A stretch of 64,000 nucleotides of DNA from Solibacteraceae bacterium (GCA_026984795.1 JALSRK010000013.1:1-64000), one strand, 5' to 3'; positions 48,577 to 57,459 are shown, counted from the first letter of the stretch. The notes: generated from the letters alone by a model not told the origin. Translations and numbers: made by a program.

Positions 48577-49917
48577 ATGCAAGCCTTGCTGGACCGCTGG
48601 GGAATTCGGGAGGTCCCGACATCCGATGAGCGGTGGAAGTTGGTGGAACGGATTCTCGCGAGCGACGCGTTCCACAGGGCGCCGCAACTGCGGGACATCT
48701 TGGTCTACGTCGCCGCCCGGAGCCTGGCCGAGTCTCCGGTTACGATCAGCGAGCAGGAAATCGGGTCTCTTGTGCTTGGCCGCGGCCCGGACTTCGACCC
48801 CGGACACGACAATATCGTACGGGCACAAATGCGGCATCTTCGCTTGAAGCTTGCCGAATATTTCTCCGGAGAAGGGCGCTCGGAACCTGTATTGGTCACT
48901 ATCCCGAAAGGCCACTATGTGGCGCGGTTCGAACCGCGCCCGCTGCCCACCGCCAGGGAACCAAGGCAGGCGGGCGGAGCGCCGGAGGCTCCGGGGGCGG
49001 GCGGTCCCTCGATCCCGATCTTCAGGAAGGGCCGCCGCGTGGCTGTCGTCGCTGTGCTCGCGGCGGCCGCCGGTTTCCTGACGGGCCGGCTGGCTCCCCG
49101 GGAGCCGCCGCTCGCTCCTAAAGGGTATTCGATCTACGACGACGTGCTCGGTCCAGGAATCGGCGCCGACGCCCGGGAGACAGTGCTCGTGCTGGGCAAC
49201 CCGGTGGTGCTGCTCTACGCCGGCTCACCATCGAAAGAAGGCAAAGAAATCGGCGCCGGGGCGGCGATCCGGATACCGCCAAAGCTCGCAAGACAGTTCG
49301 AGTCCGCTATCAACCGTGCCGATAAGGCCATGCCTTATCGCCTGCTGCAGATCAAAACAAACGACTATACAGGCCTGGGTGACGCCACCGGATGCTTCTA
49401 CCTCGGTGGGCTGCTGCGCACCCTTGGCCGGCAACTTGTGGTGACACAAGCCCGTTTCCTGAGCTGGGACTCAGCGCTGCGGCGGAACTTGATCATCCTC
49501 GGGTCCCCCCATATCAACGAGTGGGCCGACGCCAACATTCCCCGGCACGACTACACGATCGTCAAGATGGGAATCGAGAACCGGAATCCTCGCCGGGGAG
49601 AACCCAGTATCTACCGCGAGAAGTGGGACTCGTCCGGCAACCCGGTGCTGGATCACGGCCTCATCTGGGCCTGGAAGACCCCGGCCGGTTCCCGTGTCCT
49701 CGTGCTGGCCGGGCCATCGAGCGCCGCCACCGGCGCCATGGCCCAACTGTTTGCCGACCCGGAGCGGTTCCGGCCCATCTACGAGAAACTCAAGGCCGAC
49801 ACTCCGGGAGGTGGCTTCCCGTCGGACTGGCAGGTGCTTTTCCGGGTGGACATCCGGGACAACCTGCCGATCAAAGTGACCTACCTCAACCACCGGATCT
49901 ATGCGCCGTTGCCGTAG
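48577..49917 (+). CDS. Membrane-anchored winged-helix-type protein, putative transmembrane regulator
   Basis: A 446-residue protein. Residues 15-120 match a domain seen in acidobacteria and proteobacteria ahead of TolB/TPR or unknown outer domains: ERWKLVERILASDAFHRAPQ, EIGSLVLGRGPDFDPGHDNI, VRAQMRHLRLKL and IPKGHYVARF. It looks like a ToxR-style cytoplasmic DNA-binding domain. One membrane segment (~152-172) follows, and then an extracytoplasmic domain (180-446) with NLIILGSPHINEW and GSRVLVLAGPSSAATGAMA, recurrent in acidobacteria and of unknown function. ATG 48577 is chosen; GTG 48568 is possible. DNA binding is inferred, not shown. Confidence 0.7.
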   Translation: MQALLDRWGIREVPTSDERWKLVERILASDAFHRAPQLRDILVYVAARSLAESPVTISEQEIGSLVLGRGPDFDPGHDNIVRAQMRHLRLKLAEYFSGEGRSEPVLVTIPKGHYVARFEPRPLPTAREPRQAGGAPEAPGAGGPSIPIFRKGRRVAVVAVLAAAAGFLTGRLAPREPPLAPKGYSIYDDVLGPGIGADARETVLVLGNPVVLLYAGSPSKEGKEIGAGAAIRIPPKLARQFESAINRADKAMPYRLLQIKTNDYTGLGDATGCFYLGGLLRTLGRQLVVTQARFLSWDSALRRNLIILGSPHINEWADANIPRHDYTIVKMGIENRNPRRGEPSIYREKWDSSGNPVLDHGLIWAWKTPAGSRVLVLAGPSSAATGAMAQLFADPERFRPIYEKLKADTPGGGFPSDWQVLFRVDIRDNLPIKVTYLNHRIYAPLP

Positions 49918-49962
49918 ACGGCGGCCTCCAGCATCGCTCAACGCCCGCAGTATCCTGGGTTT

Positions 49963-51564
49963 ATGCGCCTTGCTTTCCTGGCGGTGTCTCTGTGGCTGGC
50001 GGGCGGCTTGACCGCCGCCCAGCGGGACGCCGCCGGACTCTACGCTCGCCACTGCGGCAAGTGTCACGATCCCGACCGCGCCGGCCAGACGCCCACGATC
50101 AACGAATTGCGCCTCCTCCCACCTGAGGAGATCCTCGGCGCCATGCTGACCGGCACAATGAAACAGCCGGCGGAACGTCTCAGCGACGAGGAAAAACGCG
50201 CCCTCGCGGAATGGATCGCCGGGCGCGCCCTGGGCTCCGCTCCGAACACGCTCCGCGTGGATTATCGGCACCGTGGCGATGCCCGCCACGAAGAATTCTC
50301 CCTCGACGGACTCTGGCGGGAGGGCGAGTGGGCGGGACCCCAACGTCCCGGCACCGCAGGCTTGAATCTCGGCAAGTACCGTTTTGTTGTCCGCTACGTG
50401 CGCGACGGCCGCCTGCACTATGCCGGCGGCTTCTCGAGCATCTACGGGGAGTGGGAAACCACGGCCGAGGCTAAGAAGCGCACGCGGGAGTTCCACGAAA
50501 GCGTCCGGTTCCCCATGCCGCGGGCGCCGGTGAGAGTTGTCATCGAGAAGCGCGACCGCCGCAACCGCTTCCAGCCCGTGTGGAGCACCGTCGTGCGCCC
50601 CGAGCAGGCGCGCCGTGTCGCCGTTCCGGGCGGCCTGAAAGCCGAACCGCTGATGAAAAACGGCGACCCCGCGGGCAAAGTGGACCTGCTCGTCCTGGGC
50701 GACGGCTACACTGCGGCCGAGATGAAAACGTGGCGCGCCGACGCCTCCCGCGCGGTCGAAGCTCTGTTTTCGGTCTCCCCGTTCCGCGAACGGCGGCAAG
50801 ACTTCAACGTCTGGATCCTCGACACCCCAGCGGCCCGAAGCGGTGTGTCGCGCCCTTCGAACGGCATCGAGCGGACCTCGCCCCTCCACGCCACCTACGA
50901 TGCCCTCGGCAGCGAGCGGTACGTGCTCGTTTTCGATGACAAGCACCTGCGCGATATCGCCGCCGCGGCCCCCTACGACTTCCTGCTCATCCTCGTCAAC
51001 GAGCGCAAGTACGGCGGCGGCGGCATCTACAATCTCTACGCCACGGCAGCGGCTCACAACGCTTTCACGCCCTACTTGATCGTTCACGAGTTCGCCCACC
51101 ACTTCGCCGGCCTGGCCGACGAGTACTACACGAGCGACGTCGCCTACGAGCTGGATCCCGACGCGCCCGAGCCCTGGGAGCCGAACGTGACCCGCGACCC
51201 CAAGGCAGACAAATGGGCGGACCTGCTGGCCCCGGGCATCCCGCTGCCTACGCCCTGGCCCAAGGCCGAATTCGAGCGCCGCCAGCAGCAGACCCAGGCC
51301 AAGCGGAGGCGGTTGCGCGCCGGCGGCGCCTCCGAACAGGAACTGGAACAGCTCTTCCGCGAGGAACGCGAGTGGACCACGAAGCTCCTCTCACAGGCGA
51401 AATACGCGGGGAAGGTCGGGGCTTTCGAGGGTGCGAACTACTCGCCCCGGGGCTTCTACCGGCCGCAGGTGGATTGCCTGATGTTCACCCGCGACGACGT
51501 CGGTTTCTGCGCCGTCTGCCGCCGGGCCATCGAGCGGGTCATCGACCTTTACACCGGGCGCTGA
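49963..51564 (+). CDS. Secreted cytochrome c - M64 metallopeptidase fusion
   Basis: A 533-residue exported protein (signal to ~19, TAAQ). Residues 20-92 are a monohaem cytochrome c domain with haem site C31-G-K-C-H35 and a candidate axial Met66 (TGTMK). Residues 97-533 are a peptidase M64 (IgA-protease-like) with its N-terminal beta domain and zinc motif H375-E-F-A-H379-H-F-A-G-L-A-D386. Both active centres look intact. M64 proteases normally lack a haem domain, so the fusion is unusual. A triheme c7-type cytochrome gene lies 150 bases downstream and could exchange electrons with it. Confidence 0.88.
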   Translation: MRLAFLAVSLWLAGGLTAAQRDAAGLYARHCGKCHDPDRAGQTPTINELRLLPPEEILGAMLTGTMKQPAERLSDEEKRALAEWIAGRALGSAPNTLRVDYRHRGDARHEEFSLDGLWREGEWAGPQRPGTAGLNLGKYRFVVRYVRDGRLHYAGGFSSIYGEWETTAEAKKRTREFHESVRFPMPRAPVRVVIEKRDRRNRFQPVWSTVVRPEQARRVAVPGGLKAEPLMKNGDPAGKVDLLVLGDGYTAAEMKTWRADASRAVEALFSVSPFRERRQDFNVWILDTPAARSGVSRPSNGIERTSPLHATYDALGSERYVLVFDDKHLRDIAAAAPYDFLLILVNERKYGGGGIYNLYATAAAHNAFTPYLIVHEFAHHFAGLADEYYTSDVAYELDPDAPEPWEPNVTRDPKADKWADLLAPGIPLPTPWPKAEFERRQQQTQAKRRRLRAGGASEQELEQLFREEREWTTKLLSQAKYAGKVGAFEGANYSPRGFYRPQVDCLMFTRDDVGFCAVCRRAIERVIDLYTGR

Positions 51565-51714
51565 TCCGTTGAGGGCCTCCCGCTTCGCCAGGATCGAGGG
51601 AACCGCAAACCCCGGCGCGGCCGTCGTGTACCATGAAGAAGAAAAGAACCTGCAACCCTCCCGGCGGCGCCTGCCGCTCGGACCGATCGATCAAGGAACC
51701 GAGGAGTGAAACGC

Positions 51715-52041
51715 ATGAGACCAGTCGTTGCTTTCTTGCTCACACTGACCGTGTTCGTGGCGTTGAGTGCGATCGCCGCCAAAGCGCCGGACAAGATCGT
51801 CTTCGAAACGAAAATGGGCAACGTGACCTTCAACCACAAGGCCCACGTGGATCGCGCGGGCGGCAAGTGCGAAACCTGTCACGACAAGCTCTTCCCGCAA
51901 TCCCGCAAGCCCATCAACTTCAAGCAAGGCATGCACAAGCCGGCCGAGAAAGCCCAGAAGTCTTGCGGCGCCTGCCATCATCCGGGCGGCAAGGCCTTCG
52001 AAACGAAGGGAAACTGCAAGAAATGCCACGTGAGGAAATAG
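51715..52041 (+). CDS. Cytochrome c7-type triheme protein
   Basis: A 108-residue periplasmic multihaem cytochrome. After a signal peptide (to ~22, IAAKA) come three CxxCH haem sites: CETCH, CGACH and CKKCH, with extra His in FNHKAHVDR and MHKPAEKAQ as likely distal ligands. This is the short c7/triheme type that shuttles electrons across the periplasm. ATG 51715 is chosen because GAGGAG lies eight bases upstream; GTG 51706 would overlap that site. It stands behind the cytochrome-M64 fusion. Confidence 0.9.
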   Translation: MRPVVAFLLTLTVFVALSAIAAKAPDKIVFETKMGNVTFNHKAHVDRAGGKCETCHDKLFPQSRKPINFKQGMHKPAEKAQKSCGACHHPGGKAFETKGNCKKCHVRK

Positions 52042-52074
52042 GCTGAGATTCCAGCCCCCGATAAGAATTCCCGG

Positions 52075-52104
52075 GACCGGCGCCGGCGCCTCCGGCCGCC
52101 GGTC
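52075..52104. terminator. Hairpin between the c7 cytochrome and cysE
   Basis: GACCGGCG and CGCCGGTC form a perfect 8-bp stem with a 14-base GC-rich loop. It lies between convergent genes and lacks a good T-tract, so its terminator role is tentative. Confidence 0.45.
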
Positions 52105-52127
52105 TCTGCATGATCAGCCAGCCTTCG

Positions 52128-52799
52128 CTATTGGGCGCGCTCGGCCGTCTTTGTCTCGCGCAGCGCCCGCACCTCGGCTTCCAGCCCGGCGATGCGCTTG
52201 TTCACTTCTTCGAATGCCTGCATCACCGGATCTGGCAACTTGCCGTGTTCCAGCACCTCTTGTTCAGACTCGAGGAACCTCTCGCCGCGCTGCCGGACAA
52301 TCCGCCCGGGAACCCCCACCACTGTCGAATGGTCCGGAACGGACTTGATCACCACGCTACCGGCGCCGATCTTGACATAGTCGCCGATGGTAATGTTCCC
52401 CAGCACCTTGGCGCCGCTGCCGACCACTACGTGGTTGCCGATCGTCGGGTGCCGCTTCCCTTTCTCCTTGCCGGTGCCCCCAATCGTCACTCCCTGATAG
52501 AGCAGCACGTCGTCGCCGATTTCCGTCGTCTCGCCGATCACCACCCCCATACCGTGGTCGATGAAGAACCGCCGGCCGATCTTCGCCCCCGGGTGAATCT
52601 CTATTCCAGTAATCGCGCGGTTGATCTGGGAGATGATCCGGGCGATCAGCAGCATCCTGCGCCGATAGAACCAGTGAGCGAGTCGGTGCCAGAGGATGGC
52701 ATGGAAGCCCGGATAGCAAAGCACGATCTCCAGCACGCTGCGGGCCGCCGGGTCTTCGCGGAAGACCGTCTCGATCTGCTCCTTGATGGCGCGAAACAT
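52128..52799 (-). CDS. cysE: Serine O-acetyltransferase
   Basis: A 223-residue cytoplasmic enzyme that makes O-acetylserine for cysteine synthesis. The helical N-terminal part ([16 protein letters not shown]) is followed by the left-handed beta-helix with hexapeptide repeats: [17 protein letters not shown] (catalytic Asp-His), [22 protein letters not shown] and the CoA-site GVPGRIV. It is the shorter bacterial form. ATG 52799 is preferred; in-frame codons upstream lack similarity. It is the last gene of the lpxC-to-cysE minus-strand run, with its own GATAAT box. Confidence 0.95.
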   Translation of the reverse strand: MFRAIKEQIETVFREDPAARSVLEIVLCYPGFHAILWHRLAHWFYRRRMLLIARIISQINRAITGIEIHPGAKIGRRFFIDHGMGVVIGETTEIGDDVLLYQGVTIGGTGKEKGKRHPTIGNHVVVGSGAKVLGNITIGDYVKIGAGSVVIKSVPDHSTVVGVPGRIVRQRGERFLESEQEVLEHGKLPDPVMQAFEEVNKRIAGLEAEVRALRETKTAERAQ

Positions 52800-52811
52800 C
52801 CTGTACGTTCC

Positions 52812-52817
52812 ATTATC
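52812..52817 (-). promoter_or_regulatory. -10 box GATAAT for cysE
   Basis: On the minus strand GATAAT ends 12 bases before ATG 52799, with AGGA next to the start codon. Confidence 0.35.
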
Positions 52818-52929
52818 CGCCCGCTGGATGGGTAAGCCCAAACGGCGGGGCCGGTTCCATCGTTACCCCCGCCGGCGCCTCACCCCCGGCGCCCGTTACC
52901 GTTCCAACGTCCCGCCGCCGGCCTTGCGC

Positions 52930-53826
52930 CTATGTGCCCTGGGGTCCGGCGGCGTACTTCCGGGCCAGGCCAGCGTCCTCAGCCACCTCGTCGGAGAAAT
53001 AGTTGTACATACCGACGATGCAGGCGTCGGTCTTCTTGATGCTCGCGTAGGCGTAGCGGAAGGCCTTTTCGAGCGATTCCTTCCGCTCCGACAGCCGCCC
53101 GGCCGCCAGAATCTTGAAAGCCAGACACGGCTTCCGGACCTGCCGGATGCGGGTGGTCATCCGGTCCCGGTCCGAGGCTACGAACACCTCGCCAAGCACC
53201 CGTTCCCCTCCCAGGAGTTTCCACAACTCCTGCTTCGGACGGGTCATGTAATAGAAGCACGTCATGTAGAGGTCGGTTTCCCAGCCGGCATCTTCCATAC
53301 GAGCCAGGTTGTCGGGGTTGTGCGTCGAGACGCCGGCGAGCACTCCGGCGTCGTGGACGCGCTTGACGTAGTCGTGCACTCTGCCGGCTTCGCCCTTGCG
53401 GAAAGCCGGGTCGGTGACGGCGCCGTGATGGCAGATGGCGATCGGCTCCAGGGGAAGAATCTTTTCGAGCGGGGCGTGGCGCGGCGACGCCAGGCAGATG
53501 AACTGGATCCGGGAGCCTTTCTCCCTCGCGCCCAAGATCCCGTCGCGCACGGTGTCCGAGTATGACGACTGGAACGTGTTGATGCCGTACTTCTCACAAT
53601 GCAACAGGAACTCGGCGATTCGCGCAGCGGTGTAGTACTCCATCATGTGCCGGGAGAGCTTGAGGGAGGAGTGCGAAAACCCACGCATCGGGTTGCCGCC
53701 GGCGATCAGCCGCGAGACCGAGTGCTTGCCGATCGCGATCCGCGGCATAGAGTGGCCCGCCTCCGCCGCTGCGGCCAGGGGCGCCGCCATGACAGACTGC
53801 AGAAACCTGCGCCGGCCGGTCCTCAT
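52930..53826 (-). CDS. Tat-signal aldo/keto-reductase-like protein
   Basis: A 298-residue protein with a twin-arginine signal (MRTGRRRFLQSVMAAPLAA). The rest looks like an aldo/keto reductase TIM barrel: SRLIAGGNPMRG, then GINTFQSSYSD at the place of the usual FDTA-x-x-YG, and a conserved barrel. The catalytic Asp is replaced by Gln and the catalytic Lys strand reads FICLASP, so normal NADPH-linked reduction is doubtful; NADPH is also not expected outside the cytoplasm. It may have lost catalysis or changed chemistry. GAGGTGAG precedes ATG 53826. Confidence 0.7.
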   Translation of the reverse strand: MRTGRRRFLQSVMAAPLAAAAEAGHSMPRIAIGKHSVSRLIAGGNPMRGFSHSSLKLSRHMMEYYTAARIAEFLLHCEKYGINTFQSSYSDTVRDGILGAREKGSRIQFICLASPRHAPLEKILPLEPIAICHHGAVTDPAFRKGEAGRVHDYVKRVHDAGVLAGVSTHNPDNLARMEDAGWETDLYMTCFYYMTRPKQELWKLLGGERVLGEVFVASDRDRMTTRIRQVRKPCLAFKILAAGRLSERKESLEKAFRYAYASIKKTDACIVGMYNYFSDEVAEDAGLARKYAAGPQGT

Positions 53827-53916
53827 CTCACCTCGCACCCCGGATTGTTTCACCGAACGCCGCTGGTTGCAACCCGGGCCGCCGGGATGAAACCGACCAC
53901 CGCTGCGGGCGTCGCT

Positions 53917-55731
53917 TCAGTTCGATGCCAGCTCTTCTTCGAGGAGCTGCTTTTCGTGCAGTTCCGCGTACCAGCGGCCGGCGGCGATGAGCGACTCATG
54001 GGCGCCCTCCTCGATCACCCGTCCCTGGCCGATGACGTAGATCCGGTCTGCCCGGCGCACGGTGGAAACGCGGTGGGAGATGAGCACGGTCGTGCGCTCG
54101 GCCATCAGCCCCGACAGCGATTCGAGGATCCGCTCCTCGGTCGCCGTGTCCACGCTCGAGAGGGCGTCGTCGAGGATGAGGATCCGCGGGTTCCGGAGGA
54201 TGGCCCGGGCGATGGCGGTGCGCTGTTTCTGGCCGCCGGAAAGCGTGATGCCCCGTTCGCCCACCACAGTCTGATAGCCGTCGGGAAATCGGGCCACGTC
54301 GTCGGCCAGCCCCGCCAGTTCGGCCGCCCAACGGATCTGTTCCTCGGTCGCGTCGGGTACGCCGAAGGCGATGTTCTCGGCCAGGGTGGCGCTGAACAGG
54401 AACGTCTCCTGGGGGACAAAGCCGATGATCCGCCGCAGTTCGGCGAGCCGGAGTTCGCGCAGGTCGATGCCGTCCAGCAGCAGCCGCCCGCCGGTGGGAT
54501 CGTAGAAACGCGGGATGAGCTGCGCCAGGCTCGTCTTGCCGCTGCCCGTGTGCCCGACGATGGCCACAGTAGCGCCGGCCGGGATTTCCAGGTCGATGCC
54601 GTCCAACACCTTCGCGCCGTCGAGGACCAGCTCCACGCCCTCCATCCGGATCCCGCCCCGAAGCGGGGAGGGGAGGACGGCGGGCGCCGGCGGGTCGGCG
54701 ATCTTCGGCCGCTGAGCCAGCAGCTCCTGGATGCGCCCGAGGGAAGCTCGCCCCCGCTCCACAAGGTTCACCACCCAGCCCATCGCCACCATAGGCCAGA
54801 TCAGCATTCCCAGGTAAACGTTGAACATCAGGAACGAGCCCAGCGTGATCTGCCCGTCGAGCAGCCGGTGGCCTCCATACCAGAGCACCAGCAGAAACGA
54901 CAGGCCCGTCAGGCTGTGCAAGGCCGGCAGGAAGAAGCCGGAAATGCGCGCCAGCCGCAGCGCCTCGGCCACGTAACTCTTGTTGAGCTCCTCGAAGGCC
55001 CGCTGCTCGGCTTCCTCCTGGACGTAGGCCTTCAAGACCCGGATGCCGGTGAGGTTCTCCTGGACGCGGCTGCTGATATCGGAAAACAGCCCCTGGATGC
55101 GCCGGAACCGGTCATGGATGAGCTTGCCCAGGCGCGCGACGAGCAAGCTCACCAGGGGGGCCGGCAGCAGCGCCACCAGCGTCAGCTTCCAGTCCACGCC
55201 GGCCATGATCGAGATCGCCAGCAGGGCGGTCAGCCCGGTGTCGGCCGAATACATGACGCCGGGACCGAGCATCATCCGTACCGCGTTGAGATCGTTGGTG
55301 GCCCGGGCCATGATGTCGCCGGTCCGGTAGCGGCTGAAGAAGGACGGTTCGAAACGCAGGATGTGAGCGAAGATGTCGTTGCGGAGGTCGTACTCCACGT
55401 CTCGGGAAATGGTGATCAGCACCACCCGCATGGCGTACTGGAAGACGCCCTTCGCCGCGGTCAGCGCCACCAGCAGGCCTGCGAGGCGGGCGGCCCGCGC
55501 CAAGGTGAACTGGGCGCTGAGGGCATCCACCCCGTAGCCGATGGCCAGCGGGATGGCGGCTCCGAACAGGTTGCGCATCACCAGCGCGCCGACGCCCAGA
55601 GCGATCCGCCGGCGGTAAGGAGTCAGGTAGGGGGCAAGCAGCCGTATGACGGTGCGGTATGGAGCAGGGGGAAGTTCCGCCGTTGCCGCCCCGGTGGCGA
55701 ACGACGGTCGGTGGCTCGATCCGCGCGGCAA
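53917..55731 (-). CDS. MsbA-like ABC transporter (fused membrane and ATPase domains)
   Basis: A 604-residue half-transporter of the MsbA/multidrug exporter type. Six membrane segments lie in residues ~35-320, then an ATPase with Walker A GHTGSGKTS, signature LSGGQKQR, Walker B ILILDDALSSVD and the switch His in LISHRVS. All motifs are intact. The start is TTG 55731, only three bases after the previous stop, implying coupling; no ATG fits. Its operon with lpxC suggests lipid or lipid-A-precursor export, though drug export cannot be excluded. Confidence 0.92.
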   Translation of the reverse strand: MPRGSSHRPSFATGAATAELPPAPYRTVIRLLAPYLTPYRRRIALGVGALVMRNLFGAAIPLAIGYGVDALSAQFTLARAARLAGLLVALTAAKGVFQYAMRVVLITISRDVEYDLRNDIFAHILRFEPSFFSRYRTGDIMARATNDLNAVRMMLGPGVMYSADTGLTALLAISIMAGVDWKLTLVALLPAPLVSLLVARLGKLIHDRFRRIQGLFSDISSRVQENLTGIRVLKAYVQEEAEQRAFEELNKSYVAEALRLARISGFFLPALHSLTGLSFLLVLWYGGHRLLDGQITLGSFLMFNVYLGMLIWPMVAMGWVVNLVERGRASLGRIQELLAQRPKIADPPAPAVLPSPLRGGIRMEGVELVLDGAKVLDGIDLEIPAGATVAIVGHTGSGKTSLAQLIPRFYDPTGGRLLLDGIDLRELRLAELRRIIGFVPQETFLFSATLAENIAFGVPDATEEQIRWAAELAGLADDVARFPDGYQTVVGERGITLSGGQKQRTAIARAILRNPRILILDDALSSVDTATEERILESLSGLMAERTTVLISHRVSTVRRADRIYVIGQGRVIEEGAHESLIAAGRWYAELHEKQLLEEELASN

Positions 55732-55734
55732 ACC

Positions 55735-56289
55735 TCAGCTCTCGTCGCCGGAAGAATCCAGGTGCCCCACAGTCTTGAGCCGCCGGTAGAGCCGTTCCAC
55801 TTCTTCTTCATCTTCGGGGCGCAGAATCCGGTACTTGGGCGATTCGAGGGCCCGGCGCTCTTCCGGCGGATCCTCTCCCCAGAACTGCCAGTGTGGGATG
55901 CCATCGATCAGCGCCCACCGCGCATGCTGCCGCAGCGACTGCAGCAGATGGCCGGCCGAGCGCGGCTCTCCCGGGTAGACGAGGAACAAAGGTGATTCTT
56001 CTCCCTCGAGGGCCAGGCGCACAACCAAGGGCGAGATCCATCCGGTCCGGTCCACTCTGCGGATCGCCTTCCAGGCGATGCGCCGCCGCCCGATAGTGAG
56101 CGCCTCGGCACTGATCTCCACCGGCGGCCGGAACGCCAGATACAACAGGAGGGCGCCCGTCACCAGGAACAGCACGACGGCTACATAGGACGGCGCCCAC
56201 CGGGCGGCGAACCACAACGAGGCGGTCCCCAGCGCCAGCGCCGCCACCCCCGCCGGCAGGTACATTCTCGATGGCACATACCGGACCAT
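55735..56289 (-). CDS. Membrane protein with PH-like domain, function unknown
   Basis: A 184-residue protein with two membrane segments (residues ~10-55) followed by a short beta-rich domain (PPVEISAEALTIGRRRIAWK ... RVDRTGWISPLVVRLAL) of bacterial PH-like style, then an acidic helical end (EDEEEVERLYRRLKTV). GGAAGGG lies before ATG 56289. Its stop is three bases from the ABC transporter start, so the two are likely coupled. No specific function is known; similar small PH-like membrane proteins act as modulators. Confidence 0.65.
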   Translation of the reverse strand: MVRYVPSRMYLPAGVAALALGTASLWFAARWAPSYVAVVLFLVTGALLLYLAFRPPVEISAEALTIGRRRIAWKAIRRVDRTGWISPLVVRLALEGEESPLFLVYPGEPRSAGHLLQSLRQHARWALIDGIPHWQFWGEDPPEERRALESPKYRILRPEDEEEVERLYRRLKTVGHLDSSGDES

Positions 56290-56384
56290 GGCCCTTCCAA
56301 CTCTCAGACTACCCCTGCCGCCCGGCTCCGTCAATTCCCAGACGCCCCTGGGGACTTCGCCCGGCGCGGGGGCCGCGCCGGCGG

Positions 56385-57275
56385 TCAAACGACCGCGGCC
56401 TGGACCTCCGCCGGCCGCAGCTGGTCCCACGTGACTACCTCATAGAGCGAGGCGTCGGCCATGATCCTGGCCACCAGCGCCACATGCATCGCATGCCCGG
56501 CCCGCTCGGCGATCACATGTCCGAGTACGGGCCGCCCCAGCAGGGCCAGATCCCCGATCAGATCCAGCACCTTGTGCCGGCAAGGCTCGTCCGGGAACCG
56601 CAGGCCTTCGGGGTTCATCACCCCGTCGCGGTCGAATCCCACCGCGTTTTCGAGGCTCGCCCCGCGAATCAGGCCCATATCGCGCATCCGATCCAGTTCG
56701 TGGGCGAAGCCGAAGGTCCGCGCCGGCGCGATCTCCCGGGCGTAGGCATCCGGCGACAGGGTCAGATCGAGCCGCTGGTGACCTACCATGGGGTGATCGA
56801 AAAACACGTGGCAGGTCACCCGGAACTCACCGGCCGGGAGAATCTCGATCCGTTTGTCGCCGCCCTCGACCCGCACCGGCTTCCGGATCCGCAAGTACCG
56901 GCGTTTCCGCCGCTGGCGCCGGATGCCCGCCTCTTGCAACATCTCGAGGAACGGCCGTCCGCTGCCGTCCAGGATGGGCACTTCGAGGTTGTCGATCTCC
57001 ACGATCACATTGTCAACGCCCATACTGTAGAAAACGCTCAGCAGATGCTCGGTCGTCGAGATCAGCACCCCCTGGTGCATCAAGCTCGTGGCGTAACTCA
57101 CCCGTGCCACGTTGCTCCACCTGGCGGCCACCGGGAATCCCCCCAGGTCGGTCCGGCGGAAGACTACTCCCGTGCCTGCCGGGGCTGGACAGATCCGAAT
57201 CGATACGGGAGCGCCACTGTGCAACCCAATCCCCTGGACCGCCACGGGCTTTCCGATCGTTCGTTCTACAAGCAT
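56385..57275 (-). CDS. lpxC: UDP-3-O-acyl-N-acetylglucosamine deacetylase
   Basis: A 296-residue zinc enzyme, committed step of lipid A synthesis. Zinc ligands His77 (TTEH), His234 and Asp238 (PCRHKVLDLIGD) and the catalytic His261 (RAGH) are intact, and ERTIGKPVAVQGIGLHSG is the usual start. This marks the organism as a lipid-A maker. ATG 57275 is used; the frame upstream (to 57344) lacks similarity. It heads the minus-strand run with the PH-like protein and the MsbA-like transporter. Confidence 0.97.
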   Translation of the reverse strand: MLVERTIGKPVAVQGIGLHSGAPVSIRICPAPAGTGVVFRRTDLGGFPVAARWSNVARVSYATSLMHQGVLISTTEHLLSVFYSMGVDNVIVEIDNLEVPILDGSGRPFLEMLQEAGIRRQRRKRRYLRIRKPVRVEGGDKRIEILPAGEFRVTCHVFFDHPMVGHQRLDLTLSPDAYAREIAPARTFGFAHELDRMRDMGLIRGASLENAVGFDRDGVMNPEGLRFPDEPCRHKVLDLIGDLALLGRPVLGHVIAERAGHAMHVALVARIMADASLYEVVTWDQLRPAEVQAAVV

Positions 57276-57453
57276 TCGGCCGATGCCGCCTTTCCGAGCG
57301 AGTGGGTCGCCTCGATGCGCTGCTCCTCCACTCGCAACCATCACATTTTAAACGAGATGCTCTTTCCACGGTGTGTCTTTTTTGCAACAGAATCGCACGC
57401 CGGGTGTGGTGATCTTGCAAATCCAGCGCTGTGGGGGGCGCTTCCGGCGGGGT

Positions 57454-57459
57454 TATGAT
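57454..57459 (+). promoter_or_regulatory. -10 box TATGAT for polA
   Basis: TATGAT ends seven bases before ATG 57467 and overlaps two other in-frame ATGs (57455, 57458). This favours 57467 as the start of a leaderless message. Confidence 0.45.

Noticed and set aside
53599-55995. A ~800-codon plus-strand frame across the ABC transporter
   Set aside because: Antisense to an ABC transporter with every motif intact; the frame's product looks like His/Arg/Gln-rich noise.
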